Notes: a model not told the origin generated them from the letters alone. A stretch of 64,000 nucleotides of DNA from Aphis gossypii (GCF_020184175.1 NC_065530.1:40525260-40589259), one strand, 5' to 3'; shown: positions 26,950-39,791, counted from the first letter of the stretch. Numbers and translations: made by a program.

Positions 26950-28255
26950 AATCTAATAATAAACATTAAAAAATGTACAAGCTTTAATACATTTTACTTT
27001 TAATAAAATAACAACTTTTCTTTCACTAACAACTTAAAAAGAAGTAAGCATTACCAAACTGTTAAAAATGATTGAAATTTGTAAGAAAAGCATTTTCATC
27101 TGAAAAATACACAAAAATATTCAACCATCAATAAGCGAGAGAAATTGCTCATGTTGGGATGGAAAATAATATTATATTATTAACTGAAATAAGAGAGTAT
27201 AGTGAACTTTACAATGATAGAAGTCATGTCAGGGTAGGAGATATACATTCATTCGCTAAATTAAATAAGACTAAATAATCCATTGAAATGATAGGTTCCT
27301 ATTCATACGAGTATATGACCATCCATTTTCCATAAGACATTCAATTGACATGAAAAACGGGTGTCTGACATCGACATGATTGTTATTCAGGAAGTTTCAT
27401 TATTTAAATTTAAAAACATTGATTTTTAACACAATAATGAAAAAGTAACACAAACTTTTAATGCGCACACAATAATACATATATTTAAAATTAAAAATAG
27501 TAAATAATTGTATTACATTCTATTTACACTTATAAATTATAATCTAAAATCTAAACTATAAAATATGTATTTAGATTCAAAACAATGTTTTACCTACTAA
27601 CTATAATATTACATTGTCTACAACAGTATCTGCATTATTCTCATCAGTTATCTATTAATTACACAACTATCTAAATTCTATATACACTAAACGAAATAAA
27701 TGTTTGTTTTTAGTTTTAAATTCATTTAAGGCAAAAAGAATAATTATTGTGTTTCAGCATTAATTGTTAACTAGCTGAATAAAATGTAAATTTTTGATAT
27801 AGCTTGAGAAAAAAATACCTCAACAAATCCCTTTTACACATTTAGTAGGCAAAATTTAATTAAATAGGTACCTAATACAATTAAATAAAGCAATTTGATA
27901 TGTATTATGCACTTACATTATTAGTCTTATTTTATATTATTATTACTTTTTGTTTTAACAACTTGTGCATTTGTCAGGGAGAAACACTGATATTAGCTTA
28001 GAATTGCACAAAATTAAAACAATCCTCACATTATTTCGTGTCAATTTTTTGTATTTTATTCCGTAAAAATTGTTTACGTTACTTTCAAAAAAGGCAGTTA
28101 AAAAACTTTTTATCGCGCCATTTAACACGAAACTTGAAAGTTTACGAAAACAATATTATAATATATATGTAATTAACTTATAATCGTGTATTAATCTTAC
28201 ATACCTACATATTATATATGATAATACCTATATAATATAAGAATATTCAATATTG
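26950..28255. other. AT-rich non-coding stretch
   Basis: No gene signal. It is probably the first intron of the minus-strand signal-peptide gene. Confidence 0.5.
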
Positions 28256-28259
28256 AACA

Positions 28260-29240
28260 CCTGTATTACGTACGTCATGTTTATAAAGTGGTTACAATCG
28301 ATTACGTTTACCTACAGTTCAAATATTGCCAGCCATTCGACAAGTCGTCCGTCGATGATCACGGTTGTCTAGTAGATAACGATACACTAAAACTGACAGT
28401 ACAATAATAGACCTGTAGGCTACTATATAATAATATTATTTATTTACAGTACAATATCAAATATAAAATCAACATAATTTTATAAAGGGATAATTTTTTT
28501 TTTTTACTAAGTGACAAAAAAAAATTGAAAATACACGTGTTAGGTACCTATATTGTTCAATTCTTTGTCCACCAAAATCGAATGATTGTGAACACGTGCG
28601 TACTAAGAGTGGTGCCCAACCTACTAAATGCAAACAGACCTGTGTAACGCACACAGGTACTATTTGCCTAAATTATATTACCCATATGGCCATGGCCATC
28701 ATTCGTAATTATAATAATTTAATACGTCGTATGTCCACCGACACTAGTCACAGACCACCACATTGTAAACTATTTTTGAGAGCGGGTTTTTCGAAAAATT
28801 ACGTATGTGATACTGTGATCAGTATAATTTATTACTTTATTATTTATGACTACTGCTGATAGTGAGTGCTACGACAATGACGATAGCTATGACAACAAAA
28901 TTACGCAAATGTGGGGAAGATCCAGTCAATTAAAATCAATAGGAAAATTTAAATTTTTTAAAATTTTTAAACTTAACAGGACAAAAAGAGAAACAAAAAT
29001 CAAAATTAAAGTCTACATGTTTTCCAGCGGACGACAAATAGGTAGATACTAATCGCAGTCTCCCGAGGGCCGAAATCGACATTTTTTTTCGTTTTAATCG
29101 ACGCATAGTCCGCATCATATTAAAAAAAAACTTGGAATGATATATTGAAATTTTTTTTTTTAATACCATCACGCCGTGTCCACTAAAAGTCCGTTACGAC
29201 TTGTGGTGTATTCTAAACCAACATATTAAGTATAGACGGT
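28260..29240. other. First-intron segment with balanced patches
   Basis: Immediately downstream of the signal-peptide exon on the minus strand. Patches at 28300-28400 and 28590-28860 are less AT-rich. At 28300-28370 a minus-strand frame reads TTVIIDGRLVEWLAIFEL after acceptor ctactag and stops just before a gtaaac donor. A plus-strand frame of 87 codons ends near 28859 and is Cys- and Thr-containing but lacks splice sites. These may be regulatory elements within intron 1. Confidence 0.3.
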
Positions 29241-29245
29241 TTTAC

Positions 29246-29321
29246 CTGAAACGACGGCGACAAGCAGAACCAAGGCCAGCAGCGGCGTAGTAGGCCACGA
29301 CGACAAGCGGTTTCGCGTCAT
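29246..29321 (-). CDS. First coding exon of a secreted or membrane protein
   Basis: The ATG at 29321 has A at -3. The frame reads MTRNRLSSWPTTPLL followed by a hydrophobic core (ALVLLVAVVS), a textbook signal peptide with a basic N-terminal region. It breaks at a clear donor, TCAG|GTAAAA, in phase 1 (25 codons plus one base). Base composition is far above the genome average here and upstream. A signal peptide on its own first exon, ending in phase 1, is a common arrangement for secreted ligands, immunoglobulin-domain proteins and receptor subunits. The family cannot be named from this exon. Its continuation lies on the minus strand at lower coordinates, inside or beyond this window. Confidence 0.65.
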
Positions 29322-29862
29322 AATCGTGTGGTTTTTCACTGGAAGCGAATAATAACGACGAGACGACGGAATTATTACTCGAAAACGTATATCGCACAAG
29401 TTGATAAGACAATAGAAATATCGATCGATTTGTTTTGTAATATTATTATATTATGTCGGTTTACGGATATTACGAGTTATTCGGGTTTGGCGGTAATTCG
29501 TCAACAGCGTATCAGCGACATATTTACGTACCGGGGTGAAATAAAACACGACGTGATGATTAAGCCCGCGAAAGTAACAAACCGAAGACGGCGATACGTA
29601 GAAGAATGTGCGTACGACGACGGCGGACAACGACTGCGGTGACGACGGCACAGCGACGCGCGAAACGATGACGGCGGCCAGTGGCAGTTGGTAAACGGAA
29701 TGCAGGTGCCGCGTGTTCGGCGCCGGTCGGCAGTCGTCGGCCGCGGCGGCATCGGCGGTGGGCTGCATGGTGCTCTTGACTCCTACGACGCGCGCGCAAC
29801 GAAACACGACGCGCACCGGTTGGACCAGTCGTGGCGGCGGCGGTCGTTACCTGTTCGTTTGT
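29322..29862 (-). promoter_or_regulatory. CpG-rich 5' leader of the signal-peptide gene
   Basis: About 540 bp of dense CpG sequence lies between the inferred start site and the ATG. It is the most GC-rich part of the window. Many frames are open on both strands simply because AT-rich stop codons are scarce here, so most long ORFs are composition artefacts. It contains upstream ATGs on the same strand (29768 and 29752), which would reduce downstream initiation if the leader is unspliced. A donor-like CAG|GTAACG at 29851/29850 allows a spliced leader as an alternative. Confidence 0.5.
29451..29768 (-). other. Upstream ORF in the leader, 105 codons
   Basis: Starting at an ATG at 29768 on the same strand as the signal-peptide exon, this frame reads MQPTADAAAADDCRPAPN and stays open for 105 codons, ending 130 bp before the main ATG. 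The early part is Ala/Pro-rich from GC bias and the later part is Val/Ser/Arg-rich. It may be a true upstream ORF or an artefact of composition, and an overlapping frame from 29752 is also open for 83 codons. Confidence 0.3.
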
Positions 29863-29884
29863 GGTCGATGTCACCGCATCGCTC

Positions 29885-29893
29885 TTTTTTATA
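29885..29893 (-). promoter_or_regulatory. TATA box of the signal-peptide gene
   Basis: The minus strand reads TATAAAAAA inside the CpG-rich block, about 565 bp upstream of the ATG. Start sites usually lie 25-30 bp downstream, which would be near 29862. The surroundings are GC-rich, so a TATA-like match is less likely by chance here than elsewhere in the window. Confidence 0.45.
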
Positions 29894-31483
29894 CGCGACC
29901 GCCGTGGTTTGCCGTTGCCGAAGTTGGTATCGCGCGAATAGATTCCGTTCTGCTGGACCGCGGTATACCTAATAATATCGTCTCTCTCGATACGAAACGG
30001 ACGAAACTATGATTTCCTGGTCAAGAGGGACGAGGAGCTTGGCTGTATAAAATTCGATAAAAACGTATATCAAATCGTATATATTTATATTATACACGGC
30101 ATGATTGAATAAAAAGCCAGAGAAATTTCCAATAATATACTGTTTATTATTGTGTGAAAACTTAGCTCACATCTAGTTATCTCCGCCTTGAGCTTAATAT
30201 ACATGACACCATGACAAAATAAGAAATAAAATCACAACCAATACTACCAATGTAGTTAAAGTCAATTACATTATATTATATGTATACCTACATATTATTA
30301 TAAGAGATTATATATGACTTACTGGTCACATCGGTGTCGGTAATTTCGGTAAAACTTGAAACTGTGACGAGTTGCAAAGGCGACAGTTAATTATTTTCAT
30401 TAATGAAGTGAATAAAATTAACTATCGGATATCGATTAAAATAAATAAAATTATTGTTTCTTATGATTACTTTCAATACGATTTTCATCAAAACATATAA
30501 ATCGATAAAGAAAAATCATTTATACAATAATATAATTGTTCATATATTGTATTCAACAGTTTTATAAACCCAAATAAAACAATGTTCACACATATTATGC
30601 ATAAATCGATTAAAAACGTATTAAAATACTAGATCGTTCTTGTAGTTTTTAATATTATACGTGCAGTACGAATAGAAGTACTTTTAATTTTAATTTTTTT
30701 TTTCTTTAATAAACTGTATATACATTTTAAACCATCCCTCTTATAAAGATAGAACCATAGAACCCGTCATCACTATTGGATCCGGTTCTGTTTCAACGGC
30801 GCGTTTTTTTTTGTTCTCTGATGTTTTTCATCAATGCCGCGAAGCGACATCCGGTAGAAAAAAAAATAATAAAACCCGAAAAAGTAGAAATCGTCACTTC
30901 CCCGTGCACCCGCCGACCATGGCCACGGTTCATTGTCGTCAAAAATTGTCTCGATCGTATAATACGGAGTATTATTAATACCTATTATCGTGGTCGTCAA
31001 ACACGAGCACACTCGATTTCCGAAAATCCCGAACTATATGGTTATTTAGAACATAAAATAGTTTAAATTATACTAGGTAATATAATATTGGATATTATAT
31101 TATTAGATGTTCGATTCGTTGGTCTATTTTTTCCACGTATAACAAACTACAAACGACGTTACTTTGAAAAACGTAAAAAAAAAATAAACTAACAATAACA
31201 ATACACTGCAGTACAGTGTACACCTTCGTATATGTATATAATATATTATAATATATATTATGTACTAACCTTTATATACCTTTACGGCTTCACGGATGTT
31301 TTCGTAGGAATATAGTGTATCGGGAGAAAAGCAAACAACGTACCTATACTATAATATACACATAAATAAACTATACTATACTACGCGTCTCTATCCATTT
31401 GAATACAAGTTTTTGATCGTACCTATATGTATTTTTCGTACCTACTAGAAGCAAATACTATACTTTAAACACATACATAATAT

Positions 31484-31490
<7 letters not shown>
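29894..31490. other. Upstream flank with a second CpG-containing patch
   Basis: The CpG-rich block fades by about 30020. A second patch at 30760-31160 is open for about 80-95 codons on both strands, but no ATG starts the plus frame (it begins at TTG) and neither strand has paired splice sites. It probably belongs to the 5' regulatory region of the minus-strand gene, or to a divergent transcript. Confidence 0.4.

Positions 31491-31498
<8 letters not shown>

Positions 31499-31525
<27 letters not shown>
31499..31525. repeat. (AT)n microsatellite
   Basis: An uninterrupted AT run of about 13 units. Confidence 0.9.
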
Positions 31526-31599
31526 GTATACATATTATTATTCTGTTAAATAAATATTGAATACCTACTTTTCTTCTCGTGTTCCTTGTAATTTGTATA

Positions 31600-31815
31600 C
31601 AGGCTCGGTGGGCCGCTTAAAATTTAGACCGACTTAGTAATATAATATGGTCGAAAATATTTAAATACCCCAAACTCTGTTACTCTTAACAGCTCAAAAA
31701 TGTATATAAATATGAATTAATGATTTTATATTATTGAAAAATGGGCAGCTAACATTTTTAGGGCCAGTTAAAATTCTAAAACTCGGTGGGCCGATACCTT
31801 CCCTATTCGGCGCTG
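31600..31815. mobile_element. hAT-type MITE with a perfect 8-bp target duplication
   Basis: The 216-bp element begins CAGGCTCGGTGGGCCG and ends ATTCGGCGCTG. It is flanked on both sides by TTTGTATA (31592-31599 and 31816-31823), the 8-bp duplication typical of hAT elements. The termini share the CAG start and a loosely similar G/C-rich stretch. The interior carries the 12-mer ctcggtgggccg twice in the same orientation (31604 and 31782), and related ggcc-ttaaaatt blocks, suggesting internal rearrangement. No transposase is encoded. The ORF that crosses its right end into 32084 is AT-rich readthrough, not a gene. Confidence 0.65.
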
Positions 31816-31823
31816 TTTGTATA

Positions 31824-34800
31824 TTAGAATCATTCAACAACTACATAATATATAATATACCTATAACATTCGAACTCCCCATAATATTATTATTTATTTT
31901 TCAGTTTTCAGTTTACACAATTATTTATACTAAAACATTTAAACATTTTAAACACGAAAAATTGAACACAATCAAATACAACAATCTGCACACATTCTAT
32001 CTAATTAGTTTTTTATTTAGATACTTAATTTTTATTGCTTTTACAAGTTATAACATACGTATAGACGTACCTATAGTAAATTAATAATGTAGATAGTTAA
32101 CAATGCATAGGTACAATTTGTACAAACATAATATGTACATTTTAAATCAAATACATTTCAGTTACTTTCGTGTAAATATAATTTAAATTGACGTGTTGAG
32201 AATAAAACCACAATATGAATATGAAAAAATACTAATTATATTATGTAAGACTTGAATTTTTAATGCATTTTTTTCAGACACTGTTTTCTTTTTACGTAGG
32301 TAGTTAAAGATTAATTTACCATTAAAAAGAGTTCATTAAAAATTTGATGAACTCGTATACGAAGTTTTTCATTTAAATTCAACTGAATCTGTATATTAAC
32401 TAGTTCATTTAAAACATGACATTGCAACTATTGCACGGGACAGTGTATACAAATAAAACTTAACATTTTAATAAGATAAAATCCCGGTTCATATATTTAC
32501 ATATATGCTAATATGGTAATAAGAAAAGTGAATTATCAAAATAGCTTAATGTTAGTTTTAGACCCTAGATTTTCAAATTGATGAACTCTATTAAAAAAAA
32601 AAAATATGGACATGCATCACAAACCATAGAGTTTACATAGTTTATGTTACAAATTACAAATTACGTTTTATTTCGCTCAGCCAAACATCATCAATATTTT
32701 TTTTTTTTATAGTTTCAACTATAAAATTTAATTTAAACTTAAATACAATGACATCAGAAAAATATGATTGAGAAAAACTCAGTTTACTAATATATTTCAA
32801 AAAATTTCATAAAAAAATAAATAGTAGGTAAGAAGAAGAATATAATTAATAATTATATTATAATAAAGTCTAATAAATTATGACCACGTGTATTTTGAAC
32901 AATTATCAGGATGATAATCTTAATAGGAATTCAAAACCGCAATAAACAAATACTTTATTAAATAATATTATACTATAGGTATTGCTTCTTATAAGTACAT
33001 TAGTTGGTACGTTAGAGATAATTCCTATTCTAATTCAAAATTACCTATGCCAATTTATGTGTATAATTTATGATAGGTATAATTCATATTTGTAGCCACA
33101 ATTTAGTAAATTTAATTTTTAATTTTTTTTAAGAATTTATATTATTCTTAACAATAATTGAAATAATAAAACTATAAAACATTAACACTATATTGAAATT
33201 TTAAAATTTCAATAATTGCTATATGAGTTGCAATTATATAAGAGTGTGATGTACTGATATAAACAAGCAATAAACCAATTTCAATTAAGAAATACTTAAC
33301 TCAAAATTTATATTTTTAATTATTATATGAATAATTTACTATACTACAGTGAATGAGAAATTTATTTAAGTATCCTATAATACATTATACTATAGTCAGT
33401 ACTCAGTATTGTGTGCGATTATACAATAATACTTTATACAATTACAGTAATAAAATTCATATTTTAAATTGTAATTAATAACTATAATCGTTTGTATACA
33501 TATTTAATATTTATCCATAAAATAAGGTTTATAATATTAAACATAATAAAATGTTACCAAACATGTTTATTTTATTTAATATTATTATACTATTAGAATT
33601 AGATTAAAGCTTTACATTAATCATATTATAATATTCTTTATTACTATAACTAATGTGTTAACTTCTTAAATTTTAAAAACAAATAAAATAAATAAATACA
33701 TAGATTAATCAAATTAATATATACAATAGTTAACTCTGAAGTAACTTTTTTTAAAACATTTTAATTATTATTAAGGCTCAATTAAAATAGAGTTAATTTG
33801 TTTCATTCCAATGACACCTATAAAGGAAAGATAAGGGTCAGGTGTTATACATATACCATCACTGTAAAGCCATCTGTTAGAAATACATGTCGTATGTTCG
33901 TCATAAATAAAAATAAAAATGTTCACACGCATAGTTCATTAAAAAATAAATTATTTTAAAACACATTATTACATTAGTATATAATATTATTATCTATGAA
34001 TTACAATTGTGTTAATTGATATAAAATGAGTTTTTAAATTATTGCAAAACAAAAATAGAATATTTATATTATTGTTTGTATTTATAAAATTCATAATGAT
34101 ATGAATATAATATATATATATATTGGGTACTTGATAATTGGTATTTATATTTTAAAATAAAACACTGATCATTATAAAAACTTTTGGTAGATTACTTTAA
34201 ACATGACAAACTATGACATTTCCACTATTATTAGTTATTAGGTTATGTGTTTAAAAATAAAAAGCTCACAAAAACTAAAAACATAAAATAATAATAATAA
34301 GATATTAGGTAAAACGATTAAATTTTTATTGTCTATTTAATAAACTTTACTTTAATACTTTTTTTTTACTTTATTATTTTTCTTGATATAAATTATAAAT
34401 ACATTAGTATTACAGAAATTTAAAAACTACATAAATTTATTTGTTACCATTATAAATAAACCTTAATAACAATAACTTAATTTAAATAAGTTAAAGTAAC
34501 CTAAATAAAGATTAAAATAAAAGTAAATTTACCTCACCTAAATAAATTAATCTAAATTATTTAAATTTTATGTAATGATCGTCCTTAATTATATAGCTGA
34601 TTTACTATTAGAAAACTTAACAATTTAATATAGAATAATTGCTATTCAAATATAAATATATGATAGGATTATTGTGTGGTCAAAATAGTAAACATCCTAT
34701 AAAAATAACATATCTAGACGTCTAGTTGGTTTAATATACCTGGTATATAATAGTTCAATGTAATGTATCATCGTAAAGTATAAATTTAAACATAAATCCA

Positions 34801-35085
34801 TAATATGCATAATATAATAAAATTATTCATCTTTTGAAGTGGAAATAATCTTAATTATTAACATTTATGTTGTCAAAAGATACCTAATGCGATTAAAACT
34901 TTACAAATTTAACCATATTCACCGTTTATACCAAAAAAATCTCACTAACTTCAATTTCGACTATTATTAGATACAACATAAAACTCAATTTGAATTCATT
35001 ACATCCCCTTCTGATAATATCTAAAAACGAATGAGTTTTGTAAAATAACAGATTTCATAAACACAATTCACTATTGTAATAATAT
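31824..35085. other. AT-rich non-coding stretch
   Basis: Nothing gene-like seen. It contains A/T homopolymers, a TA run near 34109 and the palindrome annotated separately at 33152-33218. Confidence 0.6.
33152..33218. repeat. Inverted repeat with a 24-bp perfect palindrome
   Basis: CAATAATTGAAAT at 33152-33164 is repeated inverted as ATTTCAATAATTG at 33206-33218. The right arm overlaps a perfect 24-bp palindrome at 33191-33214 centred on TTTTAAAA. The DNA could extrude as a cruciform or fold as a hairpin if transcribed. AT-rich DNA makes short palindromes common, but 24 bp without mismatch is uncommon. Confidence 0.7.
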
Positions 35086-35281
35086 ATATTGGCGTGGAAT
35101 TGGATTGGAAAAGAAGATTTAGGGTGTTTGGCTGCCTCCCTACAAAAAAAAAAAATGATTGCTAAACATTTCTAAATGGAACGATTGTCTATCACACTTG
35201 TTTTTGGGGGGGTTAGCAACGAGGGGCTTGGAAATTCACAAAACATAAATGTTTATAACAGCGTGGATTATCTAATTTCAG

Positions 35282-35431
35282 GCTACAACAAGGGCTGCTG
35301 CGGATGTAGGAGTAACAACTGCTTGTTCGAGTCACCGCTATACTACCGTAATGTTGTTGTGCACTCAAGACGTAGCTTTTAGAGTACAGAGGCGAACCGC
35401 AATCGGAAGGGAGTTTATGGAAACCGAATAG
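35282..35431 (+). other. Candidate terminal exon in a balanced patch
   Basis: A good acceptor (ttatctaatttcag) precedes a 49-codon open frame beginning ATTRAAADVGVTTACSSHRY, containing RVQRRTAIGREFMETE and ending in a stop. A second frame over the same bases is Cys-rich (YNKGCCGCRSNNCLFESP), and the reverse strand is also open, so the true frame is unclear. The enclosing 35090-35540 patch is clearly less AT-rich than its flanks. It could be a terminal exon, a pseudogene fragment or repeat-derived. No homologue recognised. Confidence 0.2.
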
Positions 35432-35539
35432 CAGGAAACGTTTATATGCCGAGCGGTCGGTAATTGAATTATTATGTTATCACAGGAAGAAAGGTGCACA
35501 ATTGCGTTATGTGGTCAAACGCAACGCTGTTAGAATTCA

Positions 35540-38500
35540 TGATATAGTTGCTTAGAAAGATAAATATTGCATTTGTCAAGGTATAGTCAAGAATATATAA
35601 ACGTGGTTGAACGGGAAATACTTGAGAAAGAAAAAAACGACTTTACTGACCTGTCCTAATGGTTAGGTACTCTTTGTAAAAAAAATTGCATCCATGAAAA
35701 CGTATTTTTCAAATGGTCTTTTCAAAAGTAATAAAAATAAGGCATAAATATATAATGGTCATCTCTGAACTCTTTTATACACCTATACACAATAATATGG
35801 TAGTTTCAATAACAATCGGTAGGTACTATAGGTAGGGTAGCAAAAATGGCAGTAGCTAGTTGTAGTATACTATAGTATAATATACTAGTTGTGAATAATA
35901 TTATGTATAACCAAAAAAAAAAAAAAAAATTAATCGTTGTATATAATGATTAAAGCTAGGTAAATGATTTCTACAACTTCTATCATATTTTTCAAGTGAG
36001 ACATTTAACCTTTCAATGTAGAATTTTCAATAAATTCGTATCCATATTTAACTATTTAAATTAATAATAGATATTACAGTCAATATGAATATCAAATTAT
36101 AAGAAAATAACATATCACTTTATCGATTCAATATGTTATAATATGTATATAGTCATAAATTATAATTTATTTGTAGATGATGTATCAATGTGTTATATAC
36201 TTTTGCAGTTATACCTACTCGATAGTATTGTTTTAAAGTATCACAATTATATAAATTAATGATAAATCAAATTTCTATATACATATAAGTCATATATATA
36301 TTTTTTATTGAAAATATACTACTACCTACCTAGGTAGATACTTGGTTATTTATTACACAAAAATAAATTTTGAAATATTCACTTGAATGATGTAGGTAAT
36401 AATTATATTTTATATTATTATATAAATATAGTTTAAGTAATTATACCAAACAGACACAATTTGCATTAATTAAATTATAATCTTAATAGCTTAAAACATA
36501 ATATAAATGCCTATATTATACATAAATTAATTAAATAAATTTATCGTTGACAATTTAGATGTATTTGTCTTGCTGTGATTCATAACTAATAAAAAAAATA
36601 ATGTAAACAAATCGATTAAGATGTTCAGTTTATTTTTTCTGTGGCTATATAAACAATAAATAATAAATATATTATATGAATAAATAATATATTACGTTAT
36701 AACTTTAGATGTATTTTGTAACATATTTAATTTATTTCTTACTGACTATTGTTGTCTCTTACATGAATATAATAAATTAATCTTCAAATATCTTGAGAAT
36801 AATATTAAATTTATACCAAATAACTATTTTAATTCATTTATTACAAATAATTATTTTTAATTAGTACGCCATAATAATTTTATAATAAAAACTTACTATA
36901 AATTATTGTACATATTAAACTATCCAAATATTTTTGAAAAACACAGAAATATATATGTATAAATTAGTTATAAATTGTCCAGTCATAAGTTATAAATAAT
37001 TTTAGATTATCTGCAGGTATCCAAGTACACAACAACAAAATAATTTTATTAACTAACTGAATACATAAATAATAAAAACAAAAAGCATATAATATTTAAC
37101 TCTCGAATATGAAAAAAAAACGAAGATAAAAGAAATAATATAAACAATTATTATTTTAATCACTTAATTTCAATATTAATACATCATTCATTCATTAGGT
37201 ACACGAATTAACGAGTCACAACATTAAATTTACTATAATTTTGTGTTTGTGTTTCTTATGCTACACGTTTTCTGTTAGGTACGTAAATATAAATTACATA
37301 AATTATTCTACTATCCCGTCATGGATAAAATATAATGCCACAATTTGTTTTGTTGTCAAACTTCCAGTTTCTATAATCATCATATATTATTAGTATTACC
37401 CTCTTAATGTGCTATGCATACGTTTGTATGCATATTAAATTATATCACAATTTACTTAAGTCTAAAAGTTCAGCTAAAAGATCAAATTTAAATCACTTGA
37501 ATTGAACTCAGAAGTCGAAACAATAATGGATTCATAAAGTTGAAATAATTAATATTTATATCTAGTTATTGTTATTATTATTTACATTTTAAATTATAGT
37601 AGGTATACCTAAGTATATGCTGTATAAACTGGATGATCTTACTACCTGTATATCTTAAAGCAAAAAATTATTTCCAAAGTTCTGAAATGAAATAAACTTA
37701 ATTCATCATTACTAAATACAAATACCTATATTAAAAGTGCCTATATTATTAGTGACTGATTGTAAAATTAAAAGCTATATTTCTACCACTTGGAAGTATA
37801 AAATTTAACTTATATCTAGGTATATTTATACAAATGTACCAACAACTATATAGAAGACTATATTAAACATTTTAAATATTTTTTATATTATAGACTTCAT
37901 TTAATGTTTTCTATTTTTAAATTAAATAAAGAGTGTATTGAAAACTAAGTATGTCGGTACGGAAATAATTCAAAAACCAAGTAAATTATATTTTATTAAA
38001 ATGTATAAAATAATAGCGATACTATTTGAAAAATACTAATGCATATAAGGATTTAATATTTAAACTATATCACCTAATTTGATTAGATTTGTAGAAATAA
38101 TTTAAAAATAATCTCTGAATCAAATACAAATACTTCAAAATATGCATGTATCATAATCTTATAAATATATAATTAGTGAAAAACTTACAAAAAGAAGACA
38201 AAGTATGAGAAATAAAAATAAGCACCGATTGTCATGAAAAGTTTTTTTTTTTTGTTTCAAACATTTTAAAATAATTGTACTGTGTTTATTGTTTCAAATT
38301 ATAAATCTTATTCTTGAAAATTAATATTGTCTTATAGGTAAATAAGAATTAATATTATTTAATTGAATATTGTTACCTAACACACGCTCTACCGACTACC
38401 ATTACATGTCAGAGCTTTGTTATTATAAAATATAAACTATACAGTATATTTTAGTAATTAAAATCTAATTGTAATATTTCACTGATTCTATTACTTGTTA

Positions 38501-39790
38501 AAAACCAAACATGACATTCATCAATATATTTATTGAAAACATAATAATAATAAGTATTAAGAATAAATTAAGTAAACAAATCTATTGAAATAAATAAATA
38601 AAAACTACTCCGAAAATGTCAGTAAAAAAAAAAAAAAAAAAGAAATGAAATTTTAAGAAATACATTGATTATTTAGTTAAACATATTTTAACGATTTTAA
38701 TTCTTAAAAATATGATTTTATTTTAATATAATATACACTGCAGGCATATTAATATAAATGTTATCTTTGTCCTATAATATGCATGATATAACTATATTAT
38801 ACTTAATTATATGTGGCTAAATAGTTAATAAAGGCTTACTATCGCTTTAAACCATCAAACTAAAATGTTCAAATATTGTATATCCACTTAAAGTACAAGC
38901 ATGAATAGTAATATTAGCCAAAATATGGCTTGTCGAAAATATTGATTTCTAATTATTTCTCATACGTCATACACGATACACATCATACAGAGCTAATAAT
39001 TATTATTAATTTAAAATTTAGATTGAACAACGTCCTATTATTTTATTACTATATTGTCCTGATTAAATTAATGGAACAGCGCACAAAATAAATAGTGTTC
39101 ATCACAAAGTTACTACAAATGGATATTTTGAGCATTTTGAGTTATTATTTCTTTAATTTATTGTAAGAAAATCAACTTTTATACAGAATAAGTAGACAGT
39201 TTATCAGCTAATAAAGTATTGTTAATTATTGTATTATATTTAACATTTAAATTCATTCCCAGTACCCACCTATTATAAATTTAGGTATAATAAAAAAATA
39301 TATGTATAAATATATATAAATATATAAATATATGTATGTATTTAGGTATTGTTTACATTGTCTACAGGTACCTATAATATCATTGTTTTTTATTATAAAA
39401 TTAAACATAATCTTATATAGGTACTTTTCAATCATATTTATAATATAGGTTAGGTACCTATAAATAAATCCATTTAAGGTTAAACATGCAGTGACAATAT
39501 AGCTAATTGTAAAAAAAAAATATGTTACTTTAATAGACATAAATAAATAATAATAGGTGTATAAACCTATAACAAATATAATATTATTTACCTTCTGGAG
39601 ATAGGGGTATTTACTATGTAGTAGTAGACCAAGGGGAATCTAAATTAATGGCAATATATATTAAGTAAATATAACTATATAGTATTCTTATCTATTATTA
39701 TCACTTATATCAATAAAATTAACAACAGACCACCGTTCAGGACGTTCAGATATATGGTTGTCTATAATTGATAATATCAAATATGTAACA
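35540..39790. other. AT-rich non-coding stretch
   Basis: Nothing gene-like seen. It contains A-runs at about 35912-35929 and 38623-38641. A 95-codon minus frame near 39.25-39.54 kb is Ile/Tyr/Phe low-complexity from TA repeats and is not a gene. Confidence 0.6.
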
Positions 39791-39791
39791 A

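Noticed and set aside
29560..29972. Several 80-104-codon ORFs on both strands
   Set aside because: All lie in the GC-rich leader where stop codons are rare. Some begin at GTG, not ATG, and the residues are Arg/Ala/Pro-rich as expected of GC bias.
30773..31066. Overlapping ORFs of 79 and 96 codons on opposite strands
   Set aside because: The plus frame has no ATG start (it begins at TTG), the minus frame is low-complexity Phe/Tyr-rich, and neither has paired splice sites.
31734..32084. 116-codon plus-strand ORF
   Set aside because: It starts inside a hAT MITE and continues into AT-rich flank; Ile/Phe/Tyr-rich translation without coding character.
35318..35334. Possible tRNA B box (GTTCGAGTC)
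   Set aside because: The flanking bases do not pair to make a T stem and no A box or acceptor stem is present at the required distance.
39253..39540. 95-codon minus-strand ORF
   Set aside because: Low-complexity Tyr/Ile/Leu translation of TA repeats.
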